NCBI GenBank assembly: GCA_036009105.1
Contig: DASYMJ010000036.1
Span: forward strand, 1-31,298
Direction: 5' to 3'
Source: JAFAVZ01 sp036009105
GTDB lineage: Bacteria > Acidobacteriota > Thermoanaerobaculia > Gp7-AA8
DNA: 31,298 nt
Positions within the stretch are counted from its first letter, which is position 1; the number at the start of each line of letters is the position of its first letter. This document shows, piece by piece, positions 24,330 through 30,920 of this stretch. A program made the position numbers and the translations under genes. The notes under the pieces were generated by a model, which searched no databases, was not told the DNA's origin, and saw nothing but the letters and a program-made list of their open reading frames with translations.

Positions 24330-25524
24330 GCGAAGGATCGACCAGCGCGATCTCATCGCCTTTGACGATGCCCTTCGTCACGACCACCCGGCCGGCCGTC
24401 GCCGAGGCGATCTCCACCGCCACCGGCTCGAACTTGTCGCCGCGGCGGCGGTAGACGAGCTTCTTCCCTTCCTTCTCGAAGAGCGCCTGGCGGGGGATGG
24501 CGAAGGCGTCGTTGCGATCCTCCACGTCCAGCACGGCGCGCACCCGCGTGCCGGGCTTCATCAGCTTGGGATCGGTCTTGTCGAGGGAGATGGTGACGCC
24601 GAAGTACTGCACCGGCACGTTGCGCACTCGGGGGCGGGCCAGCTTGTCGACCTGCGTCACCTTGCCGCTGTACGTCACGCCCGGCGCCGACTCCAGGGCG
24701 ACGGTCGCCTTCTTGTCCACCGCCAGCCCCGCCGCATCCGCCTCCAGCACGAACACCTCGGCCTTCATGGCGGCGAGGTCGGGAATCTCCCCCAGCGGCA
24801 TGCCCGGCCAGGCGGTGGTGCCGACCCGCGGCACTTCGCCGCGCCAGTCGCGCTGCAGGACGAGGATGCCGTCATACGGGGTGATGAGCTCCAGCGACTT
24901 CAATCCCTGCTGCGCATTGCGGATCTTGAGGCCCGCCTTGCGGTCCTCGATGGAGAGCAGGTCGTGCTCCGCGTTCGCCAGCGACTCGCGCACGCCGAGG
25001 ACGTTCTCCGCGTGCTGCTTCTTGTCGCCGGCGAGGCTCTCGTCCACTTCCGACTCGATCCGCTGGTACCTGGAGAAGATCTCCGCGTCGTCGAACTTGA
25101 ACTTGCGCGCCGACTCGAGCTCGCTCTGGGCCTGCCGCGCATCGCGCTTCAGGTTCGTGCGCGTCGTCCCCGCGTCGGTCGTGGCCTTGGTCAGCTTGTT
25201 CGCCGCCGTGCTGTGCGCCTCGTTGCCGTCGAGCAACAGATTCTCGAAGTCGGTCGGATCGAAGCGGACGATGACGTCGCCCTTGTGCAGCAGCGTCCCT
25301 TCGTCCGCGATCCACGCGACCTTCAGCGGGCCGGGCGCATCGTGCGGCGCGGCAAGCGGCGTCGCATTGACCGCCTTGAGGTTCCCCTCCGCCGTGACCC
25401 GGCGCGAGAACTTCGACGGCTGCACCCGGAAGGTGGCGATCTCGTCGGACCTGCGGGGGAATGCGAAGGCGAGGACGGCGATGACGACGATCACCACGGC
25501 GATGATGATGATGCGCCGCTTCAC
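24280..25524 (-). CDS. Membrane fusion (HlyD/MacA-type) adaptor, third in a row
   Basis: 414 residues, starting with GTG in a GTGA overlap with the upstream adaptor. A strong N-terminal membrane helix (IIIIAVVIVVIAVLAFAF) is followed by a lipoyl half (VTAEGNLKAVNATPLAAPHDAPGPLKVAWIADEGTLLHKGDVIVRFD), a long coiled-coil hairpin (about 100-205) with Gln/Glu/Lys heptads, a second lipoyl half (LITPYDGILVLQRDW) and a beta-barrel (VFVLEADAAGLAVDKKATVALE). The final 15 or so residues (LNDERGRMNDEHGGSR) are encoded by the heptamer repeat and look like an added tail. Probably a periplasmic connector between the permease and an outer-membrane channel. ATGA overlap with the permease. Confidence 0.88.
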   Translation of the reverse strand: MKRRIIIIAVVIVVIAVLAFAFPRRSDEIATFRVQPSKFSRRVTAEGNLKAVNATPLAAPHDAPGPLKVAWIADEGTLLHKGDVIVRFDPTDFENLLLDGNEAHSTAANKLTKATTDAGTTRTNLKRDARQAQSELESARKFKFDDAEIFSRYQRIESEVDESLAGDKKQHAENVLGVRESLANAEHDLLSIEDRKAGLKIRNAQQGLKSLELITPYDGILVLQRDWRGEVPRVGTTAWPGMPLGEIPDLAAMKAEVFVLEADAAGLAVDKKATVALESAPGVTYSGKVTQVDKLARPRVRNVPVQYFGVTISLDKTDPKLMKPGTRVRAVLDVEDRNDAFAIPRQALFEKEGKKLVYRRRGDKFEPVAVEIASATAGRVVVTKGIVKGDEIALVDPSLNDERGRMNDEHGGSR

Positions 25525-26777
25525 GACTTCTCCTTCGTGCCGTCCTCGCCGTTCTTGGTGAGGAGCACCCGATCGCTCGGCGACAGGCCGCTCAGCACCT
25601 CGACCGACTTGTCGTTCTCGTGGCCGAGGTGGAGCTTCACCTTCTCGACGTTGAAGACGCCGCGGCGATAGGCGACCGGCCCTTCATCGGACACGAACAC
25701 CGCATTGCGCGGGATGAGCAGCGCGCTCTTCACCCGCTCCAGCTCCACCGTGCCGGCGAAGCGCATCCCGGGCCGCATCTTCGCCGCGTCCGTCTTGTCC
25801 AGGGCGATGTCCACCTTCAGCACCTTGAGCGGGTTGCGGTTGTTCATCACCTGCTGCTGTTGCACGGTGCGGCTGGCGGTGGTGATGGTGCCGTGCAGCT
25901 CTTCATCGGGATGCGCGTCGAGGCGGAAGGTCACGCGCTGGCCGATGGCGACCTTGCCCGCATCCACCTCGTCGACCTCGCCGCGGGCCATCATGCGGGA
26001 GAGGTCGGGGATCTCCATGACCCGCTCGCCGCGCCAGCAGGTGTCGCCCGTCTTCTTCTTGTCGCCGCGCCAGTTCGTCACGTAGACGATGGTCCCGTTG
26101 CGGCGGGCCAGGATGGTCATCCGGCGGATGGCATCCTCGGTCTGGGCCACGTCCGCCGCGGCCTGCTGCTGCTTGCTCTCCAGCAGCCGCAGCTCCGCCG
26201 CCGCCGCGCGCTCCAGAGCGGCCAGCCGCTCGTGGATCGATTGCGTCTCGCGCCTGGCCAGCTTGTAGTCGAGCTCGGCCTGCTTGCGGTCCTTGATGCC
26301 GAGGATGTCCGGCGGCGACTCGAGCTTGAGCGACGTCTTCCGGGCCCGCGCCTCCGCCTCGGAAAGCTGCAGGCGGATGTCGGCCGTGCGCAGGGCGAGA
26401 TCGGCGTGCTTCTTGTCGATCTCCTTCTTGGCCTGCTCGGCCCCGGCGCTCTTCTCGTCGAGGCGGCGGCGCAGCTCGGAGGTGTCGAAGCCGAGGACCG
26501 GCATGCCCTGCTTCACGTCGGAGCCTTCCGGCGCCATCATCGAGATCTTGAAGTCCCACACGTTGCTCAGCTGGGGCGGGCCGAAGGAATCGGAGTCGAC
26601 CGCGGCCAGCGTGCCGGTCACGTCGATGCCGGTCACCAGGTCACCGCGCGTGGCGCGCACCCACTCGCCCTGCCGGTCGGCGGCGAGCTTGTTGCGCAGC
26701 GTCCAGCCGCCGAAGAAGAAGAGGATGACCGCGGCAAGGGGGATGAAGACGCGCGGGCGCAGCAGTGCTTTAGCCAT
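25521..26777 (-). CDS. Membrane fusion (HlyD/MacA-type) adaptor, second in a row
   Basis: 418 residues from the ATG at 26777, which overlaps the upstream adaptor by 8 bp. An earlier start at 26825 would place 16 Arg/Trp-rich residues before the membrane helix and is unlikely. N-terminal helix VFIPLAAVILFFFGGW, then the lipoyl half (GIDVTGTLAAVDSDSFGPPQL, APEGSDVKQGMPVLGFD), a long coiled coil (about 115-225, rich in Glu, Lys and Arg), a WRGDKKKTGDTCWRGERVMEIPDL block, a beta-barrel (VDEVDAGKVAIGQRVTFRLDA) and a C-terminal domain ending GLSPSDRVLLT. It differs clearly from its two neighbours, so the three are diverged rather than recent duplicates. Confidence 0.88.
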   Translation of the reverse strand: MAKALLRPRVFIPLAAVILFFFGGWTLRNKLAADRQGEWVRATRGDLVTGIDVTGTLAAVDSDSFGPPQLSNVWDFKISMMAPEGSDVKQGMPVLGFDTSELRRRLDEKSAGAEQAKKEIDKKHADLALRTADIRLQLSEAEARARKTSLKLESPPDILGIKDRKQAELDYKLARRETQSIHERLAALERAAAAELRLLESKQQQAAADVAQTEDAIRRMTILARRNGTIVYVTNWRGDKKKTGDTCWRGERVMEIPDLSRMMARGEVDEVDAGKVAIGQRVTFRLDAHPDEELHGTITTASRTVQQQQVMNNRNPLKVLKVDIALDKTDAAKMRPGMRFAGTVELERVKSALLIPRNAVFVSDEGPVAYRRGVFNVEKVKLHLGHENDKSVEVLSGLSPSDRVLLTKNGEDGTKEKS

Positions 26778-27966
26778 TCGTCTCGCTCTCCAGAGAGGCC
26801 AGCTCCTGCCCTTCCTGCAAACCATTGGTGACCACGCACTCCTGCGCGTTGCAGCTGCCGAGGGTGATGTCGGCGCGCTTGCCGCCGCCCGTCAGCGCGC
26901 GCGGCTTGTCGCCGGAGAGGTCGAGCGCGGCGCGCGGCGCGATGAGCGCGTTCTGCGTCTGCTGGCGGCGGATGGTCACCCGCGCGGAGAGGCCGGGGCG
27001 CATCCGCTCGGCGTCGATGCGGGAGAGCTTGACCACCACTTTGAAGGCCCGCCGCAAGGACTGGCGGTTGCTCTCCTGGGCCACGGCGGAGATGCTGTCC
27101 ACCCGGCCGGGGAAGGTCATGTTCGGATAGCCGTCGAGCGTGACGACGGCGGGCATGCCCACCGCCACGCGGCCGTCATCGACGTCGGCCAATGATGCGG
27201 CCACCTGAAGCGACGACATCTCCGGGATCACGGCCAGCGGGAAGCCGACCCACACCGCATCGCCGGCCTGCAGCTTGCGGCCTTCCCATGGGATGTCCTT
27301 GATGACGATGATGCCGTCGCGCGGGGCGCGCAGCACCAGGGAGTCGATGGCGCGCTGCGCGATGTCGATGTCGCGATGCGCCTTGAGCAGCTTGAGGTCG
27401 AGGTTCGCCCGCTCCGCGCCGACGCCGGCGCGCTGCGACTTGAAGACGTCCTGCGCCTTGGCGTACTCGACCTCCGCGCGGCGGAGCTTGGTCTGCCGGT
27501 CTTCATAATCGCGGGCGGCGAGGATCTCGCGCGGCAATGCGGCCTCGAGCCTGGCCTTTTCCAGCTCCGACTTCTTCTTTTCCACGTCGAGCTGCTTTTC
27601 CTTCAGGTCGGCCGCCCACTCGCCTTCCTTCTGCTGCAGTTCCTGCGCGGCCTGGGTCTCGGCCTGGCGCTTGGTATCGAGGTCGCTGGCGAACGCCGTA
27701 TTGTCGAGCTCGACCACTTTGTCGCCCTGCTTGGCCTCGACGCCGTCCACGGCCAGCCATTTGATCGAGGTCTGCCACTGGGGAAGCGCCGGCACGGCGA
27801 TGAGCTCGCCGCGGGCCGACTCCAATTCGCCGGTCAGGACGACGTCGGCGACGAACGTGCCGCGCCGGACGCGGAGGGCGCCGTTGCGCGTGCTGCTGTA
27901 GCCGGCGACGCACGCCGCGGCCAGCAGCGCCGCCGAGGAAAGGACGATTCGCAGTTTCATGGTCAT
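26770..27966 (-). CDS. Membrane fusion (HlyD/MacA-type) adaptor, first gene of the operon
   Basis: 398 residues; ATGs at 27966 and 27960 are both possible. The N-terminal hydrophobic segment has a Cys in LLAAACVAG (Cys19), so it may be a signal peptide or weak lipoprotein signal rather than a simple anchor. The lipoyl half (VVLTGELESARGELIAVPAL, VDGVEAKQGDKVVELD), a Glu/Lys/Gln-rich coiled coil (about 90-190), a second lipoyl half (LVLRAPRDGIIVIKDIPWEGRKLQAGDAVWVGFPLAVIPEM), and the barrel (LADVDDGRVAVGMPAVVTLDGYP) are visible. The pair of Cys in GSCNAQECVV near the C-terminus could form a disulfide. It is divergent from egtD across 75 bp. Confidence 0.88.
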   Translation of the reverse strand: MTMKLRIVLSSAALLAAACVAGYSSTRNGALRVRRGTFVADVVLTGELESARGELIAVPALPQWQTSIKWLAVDGVEAKQGDKVVELDNTAFASDLDTKRQAETQAAQELQQKEGEWAADLKEKQLDVEKKKSELEKARLEAALPREILAARDYEDRQTKLRRAEVEYAKAQDVFKSQRAGVGAERANLDLKLLKAHRDIDIAQRAIDSLVLRAPRDGIIVIKDIPWEGRKLQAGDAVWVGFPLAVIPEMSSLQVAASLADVDDGRVAVGMPAVVTLDGYPNMTFPGRVDSISAVAQESNRQSLRRAFKVVVKLSRIDAERMRPGLSARVTIRRQQTQNALIAPRAALDLSGDKPRALTGGGKRADITLGSCNAQECVVTNGLQEGQELASLESETNG

Positions 27967-28029
27967 GATTGGGACGGATGACAGTGTGGAAGGTTAGGCC
28001 GCCCCTGACGGCAAAATTCCCGTTACGCA

Positions 28030-28035
28030 TACAAT
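28030..28035 (+). promoter_or_regulatory. Possible -10 hexamer (TACAAT) just before egtD
   Basis: TACAAT ends 6 nt before the egtD ATG at 28042. The gap has no Shine-Dalgarno sequence, so transcription would start at or next to the ATG. This is the clearest leaderless candidate in the window. Confidence 0.45.
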
Positions 28036-28041
28036 CAGCCG

Positions 28042-29016
28042 ATGCCCGCCGCGTCCGCTGAGCGCTTTTCGCTGGAGCATCTCCCCTTTGCCGCGGATGA
28101 CTTCGGGGCGAGCGTGCGCGCCGGCTTGACGGCGCCGCGCAAGACCCTCGAGCCGCGCTTCTTCTACGACGCCCTCGGCTCGGCGCTGTTCGACGCGATC
28201 TGCGAGCTGCCGGAGTACTACGTCACCCGCTCCGAGACGGCGATCCTGACCGAGCACGCGGCGGAGATCGTGGCCGCCTTCGGCTCGCCGGTGCGCCTGG
28301 TCGAGCTCGGCAGCGGCAGCGCCCGGAAGACGCGCCTGCTGTTCGATGCGCTCCTGGCCAGGCAGAAGACGCTGGACTATGCGCCGATCGACGTGGACGC
28401 CGGCATGCTGGAGAAGAGCGGCCGGGCGCTGCTGGTCGAATACGCGGGGCTGCGCGTCTCCGCATTGCGCGGCGATTTCCGGGAGCCGTCGCGTGCGCTG
28501 GCCGCGCTGCCCGCGACTCGCGAGCGCACGATCGTCCTCTTCCTCGGCTCGAGCATCGGCAACCTCGATCCAACCGAGGCGGTGGCCATGCTGCGCGACC
28601 TGCGCGGCGCCCTGCGCGAGGGCGACGCGCTTTTCCTCGGGGTCGACCTGCGCAAGGCGAAGTCGGTCCTGGAGCCGGCTTATGACGATGCGCTCGGCGT
28701 CACGGCGGCGTTCAATCTCAACCTGCTGCAGCGCATCAACCGCGAGCTGGGCGGCGAGTTCGATCTTGCCCGCTTCGCTCATGCCGTCGCGTACGACGAA
28801 CAGCTGGGCCGCATCGAGATGCACCTCGTCAGCCTCGGCGCGCAGACGGTTCGCATCGGCGACTACGAGGTGTCCTTCGCGGACGGCGAGACCATCCACA
28901 CCGAGAACTCCTGGAAGTACGACCAGGCCTCGCTCGCCGCGCTGGCGGCCGAGGCGGGGTTCGCGGTGGAGCGCACGTGGACGGATGGGCGTTTCGCGGA
29001 TGTTCTGATGAGGTAG
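28042..29016 (+). CDS. egtD: L-histidine N-alpha-methyltransferase EgtD (ergothioneine pathway)
   Basis: 324 residues, the normal length. Transfers three methyl groups from SAM to histidine, giving hercynine. SAM site: VELGSGSARKTRLL (87-100) and PIDVDAGML. Histidine-binding residues known from mycobacterial EgtD line up as Tyr60 (LPEYYVTRSE), Asn174 (GSSIGNL), Tyr214 (AYDDALGVTAAFN), and Glu288 and Ser290 (HTENSWKY). The N-terminal RKTLEPRFFYDALGSALFDAICELPEYY is the family signature. No egtB or egtA is in the window, so the sulfur-transfer step must be encoded elsewhere, or the product is used as hercynine. The gene appears monocistronic, ending in a heptamer-repeat hairpin. Confidence 0.95.
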   Translation: MPAASAERFSLEHLPFAADDFGASVRAGLTAPRKTLEPRFFYDALGSALFDAICELPEYYVTRSETAILTEHAAEIVAAFGSPVRLVELGSGSARKTRLLFDALLARQKTLDYAPIDVDAGMLEKSGRALLVEYAGLRVSALRGDFREPSRALAALPATRERTIVLFLGSSIGNLDPTEAVAMLRDLRGALREGDALFLGVDLRKAKSVLEPAYDDALGVTAAFNLNLLQRINRELGGEFDLARFAHAVAYDEQLGRIEMHLVSLGAQTVRIGDYEVSFADGETIHTENSWKYDQASLAALAAEAGFAVERTWTDGRFADVLMR

Positions 29017-29086
29017 TTGTCGGTTGTCAGTGGTCGGTTGTCGGTAGAACTGTTCTACTGACAACTGATAACTGACAGCCAATAAC
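29017..29086. repeat. Inverted heptamer-repeat hairpin (TTGTCGG / TGACAAC type) after egtD
   Basis: From 29017 the sequence steps in 7-bp units (TTGTCGG, TTGTCAG, TGGTCGG, TTGTCGG), reaches a perfect GTAGAAC/GTTCTAC pair with a 1-base loop centred at about 29051, and continues as complementary units (TGACAAC, TGATAAC, TGACAGC). The whole forms an imperfect long hairpin between the convergent egtD and ATPase remnant. It could serve as a bidirectional terminator, though it lacks a T-tract. Confidence 0.8.
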
Positions 29087-29343
29087 TATTCGAGCAGCTC
29101 CCTCAACATCCTCTCCCTCCTCCGCATGAAGTCGCGCGTCGCGGTGTAGTGCTCTGTCTGCTCGGCCGCCACGGCGATGGCTTGGATGAGCGTCGATTTT
29201 CCGGAGCCGTTTTCACCGACCAGGAACGTGACCGGCTGCTCGAATTCGATCGGCTCGATACCGCGCAATGCGGGAATGCGCACGCGATAGTCGTCCACCT
29301 CGCCGCACACGCTGGCGGAAAGAAGAAAAAGTCTGGAGCCCAA
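29086..29343 (-). pseudogene. Remnant of an AAA/ABC-type ATPase with the middle deleted
   Basis: 85 residues. The first 60 or so (DDYRVRIPALRGIEPIEF, then VTFLVGENGSGKSTLIQAIAVA) are the N-terminus of a small AAA-type ATPase with an intact Walker A GENGSGKST. The sequence then jumps straight to TEHYTATRDFMRRRERMLRELLE, which matches the extreme C-terminus of the same family (TEHY-x-x-TR-x-F-(L/M)...R-x-L as I remember it). Full-length members are roughly 230-250 residues, so about 150 residues with the signature motif, Walker B and switch His are missing in frame. It cannot be an active ATPase. Upstream sequence is anomalous GCGC-rich DNA. Internal deletion is inferred from the junction LIQAIAVAAEQTEHY. 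Confidence 0.72.
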
Positions 29344-29656
29344 GGCCGCGCACGCGGCGAATCGTGCGCTCTACATTCTGAAGATGCGCATCTGCCGATG
29401 TGTATGCGCGGCGCTGCGCACAATACGCGCGAGACGGCGCGCATCGCGGCTCGCACGCGCCTTGGAGACCACAATCGAGCACATCGCGCGCCTCCGCGGC
29501 GCGCGCGCCGCGCGTGGCACTGCGCAGCGCTTCTGCGCACCAAATTGCGCTTCCTTCTTCACGAAGTAGCGCATCGCGGAGTGCGTGCACAGGCGCTGTC
29601 CAATAGTGAACAGACGCGGCCCCACGTGCCGCCTACGATCCTCGCGCTACAGCCAC
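29344..29656. other. GCGC-rich non-coding interval
   Basis: About 313 bp between the ATPase remnant and the Crp-type gene. It is extremely dense in GCGC and TGCGCA-like words (for example near 29384, 29415, 29520, 29536 and 29572), unlike any other intergenic region here. All frames give Arg/Ala/Cys-rich peptides without recognisable domains, so I see no credible gene. It may be a structured RNA, a decayed gene or a regulatory region for the downstream regulator. Confidence 0.5.
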
Positions 29657-30319
29657 ATGTCCTTCCGAAACGATCCTCCATCATCGCTCCGCGACGTCTT
29701 CCGCGGCGAGTCGTTGCCGCTCCTGCGGCTCGACGGGCAGCAGACAATTTACGCGACCGGCGATGATGACGACGCGATGTATTTCGTCGAGTCCGGAAGG
29801 GTGAAGCTGTTTCTGTCCTCGGAGAGCGGACGCGATTGCCTGCTCGCCATCTACACCACCGGCGACGTGTTCGGCGAGTCGTGCTTCGCCGGCGCGGAGA
29901 AGCGGCTGGAGAGCGCCTCCGCGCTCGGACCGACCACGGTGCGCCGCCTGCCCCGCCGCGACTTCATCACCGAGGTGAAGCGGGCGGAGCTCAATGATGC
30001 GCTGCTGCGCCATCTGGCCATCCGCATCGCCGAGCGGCAGACCACGATCCTGGACCTGGTCACCTCGGACAGCGAGCGCCGCCTGGCCAAGACACTCTTC
30101 GAGCTGGCCCAGAAGCTCGGCACGCCGGAAGGGCCGTACATCCGCATCGACGAGCGCATCTCGCACGAGGAGCTCTCCCAGATGGTCGGCACCACCCGCC
30201 CGCGCGTGACCGCGTTCATGCAGCGCTTCCGCAGCGAGAACATCATCGACACGCCCGATCCGCGCTCGATCCGCATTCATCGGCAGCGGATGCTGGAGTA
30301 TCTGGCCCGGCCCGAGTAG
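29657..30319 (+). CDS. Crp/Fnr-family transcriptional regulator
   Basis: 220 residues from the ATG at 29657; the frame is open further upstream but that part is Arg-rich and non-homologous. The N-terminal cyclic-nucleotide-binding-like barrel (about 25-120) has GDDDDAMYFVESGRVKLFL, LLAIYTTGDVFGESCFAG and TTVRRLPRRDFITEV. A dimerisation helix (LNDALLRHLAIRIAERQTTILDLVTSDSERRLAKTLFELAQ) leads to a winged helix-turn-helix with ISHEELSQMVGTTRPRVTAFMQRFRSENII. It lacks the N-terminal Cys cluster of FNR, so it is probably not an iron-sulfur oxygen sensor; the ligand is unknown. The stop codon abuts the 30319-30412 repeat. No obvious target operon is adjacent. Confidence 0.92.
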   Translation: MSFRNDPPSSLRDVFRGESLPLLRLDGQQTIYATGDDDDAMYFVESGRVKLFLSSESGRDCLLAIYTTGDVFGESCFAGAEKRLESASALGPTTVRRLPRRDFITEVKRAELNDALLRHLAIRIAERQTTILDLVTSDSERRLAKTLFELAQKLGTPEGPYIRIDERISHEELSQMVGTTRPRVTAFMQRFRSENIIDTPDPRSIRIHRQRMLEYLARPE

Positions 30320-30412
30320 CGAGCGGCGCGCAGCGAGCAGGAGAAACCCGGCCTGCTGGAGTCCTCTCAGAGCGGGCCAGGTCCTCCTGCTCGCCGCTCG
30401 CTGCCCGCCGCG
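30319..30412. repeat. Inverted heptamer-repeat element (GAGCGGC type) after the Crp-type gene
   Basis: Arm 30319-30343 and arm 30384-30412 are inverted relative to each other. They differ by the insertion of exactly one 7-bp unit. Units read GAGCGGC, GCGCAGC, GAGCAGG on one side and CTCCTGC, TCGCCGC, TCGCTGC, CCGCCGC on the other. The element starts at the stop codon of the regulator and may act as a terminator-like hairpin. Confidence 0.75.
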
Positions 30413-30469
30413 CCGATGTCCTCTTTTGGACAGTGAGATTTCCATAAGTAACGTTAAGGTGTCGCCTAC

Positions 30470-30751
30470 ATGTCAGGCCCCGCGGCGGCGCCGGCAACCC
30501 GATTCCACGATGTGATCGTGATCAACGACCAGACCCACGCCGAGTGGCACGCCCGGCGGGGAAGGGTTTATGAAGGCAGAATCGAGGTTGCCGGCGCAGA
30601 TGGCAGCGAGCCGCCGGCGAGCTTCTTCGACAACCGGGCCCATACCTTCACCGTGGTCGCGCAGGACGGCGGCAACCGCACGCGCCGCTTCCCCAGCCTC
30701 AGCGTCGACCAGGGGCGGACGTTCCTGCCGACCATCGTGGTGTTCGTCTGA
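30470..30751 (+). CDS. Small hypothetical protein (93 aa)
   Basis: 93 residues, with AAGGTG about 8 nt before the ATG as a reasonable ribosome-binding site. The sequence looks beta-rich: RFHDVIVINDQTHAEWHARRGRVYEGRIEVAG, then DNRAHTFTVVAQDGGNRTRRFPSLSVDQGRTFLPTIVVFV. No signal peptide or membrane helix is seen. It could be a small beta-sandwich domain. I do not recognise a family. It lies 150 bp after the regulator and 77 bp before the tRNA. Coding is supported by the ribosome-binding site and by residue composition that is not the Arg/Pro-rich pattern of chance frames here. Confidence 0.6.
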   Translation: MSGPAAAPATRFHDVIVINDQTHAEWHARRGRVYEGRIEVAGADGSEPPASFFDNRAHTFTVVAQDGGNRTRRFPSLSVDQGRTFLPTIVVFV

Positions 30752-30811
30752 ACCGGCCGGCCGCGAAATGCACGACGCGGGCAGCCTGTTCCCACTCGCG
30801 CCGTTCTTGGG

Positions 30812-30817
30812 TATCAT
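30812..30817 (+). promoter_or_regulatory. Likely -10 box of the tRNA-His gene
   Basis: TATCAT lies 11 nt before the first tRNA nucleotide, a typical distance for a promoter with a short 5' leader. TTCTTGG nearby upstream is too close to be its -35 element. Confidence 0.4.
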
Positions 30818-30828
30818 TCGCGGCCTGT

Positions 30829-30905
30829 GCCGGGGTAGCTCAGTTGGTTAGAGCACCAGATTGTGGATCTGGGGGTCGCCGGTTCGAAACCGGCCCCCGG
30901 TACCA
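30829..30905 (+). tRNA. tRNA-His(GTG), lacking encoded G-1, with G1:U72 and A73; CCA encoded
   Basis: Full cloverleaf: acceptor GCCGGGG (30829-30835) pairing with CCCCGGT (30895-30901), D stem GCTC/GAGC, anticodon stem CCAGA/TCTGG with loop TTGTGGA (anticodon GTG at 30863-30865), a 5-nt variable loop, T stem GCCGG/CCGGC with TTCGAAA, discriminator A73 (30902) and encoded CCA (30903-30905). Almost all tRNA-His have an extra G at -1 opposite C73. Here -1 is T, the discriminator is A, and the first pair is G:U. This is the pattern described for a clade of Alphaproteobacteria with an atypical HisRS. hisS follows 15 bp later. Confidence 0.97.
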
Positions 30906-30920
30906 GCCTCCTCACCGCGA

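Noticed and set aside
29371..29625. Several overlapping open frames in the GCGC-rich interval
   Set aside because: Arg/Ala/Cys-rich in every frame, which results from composition; no start signals or motifs.
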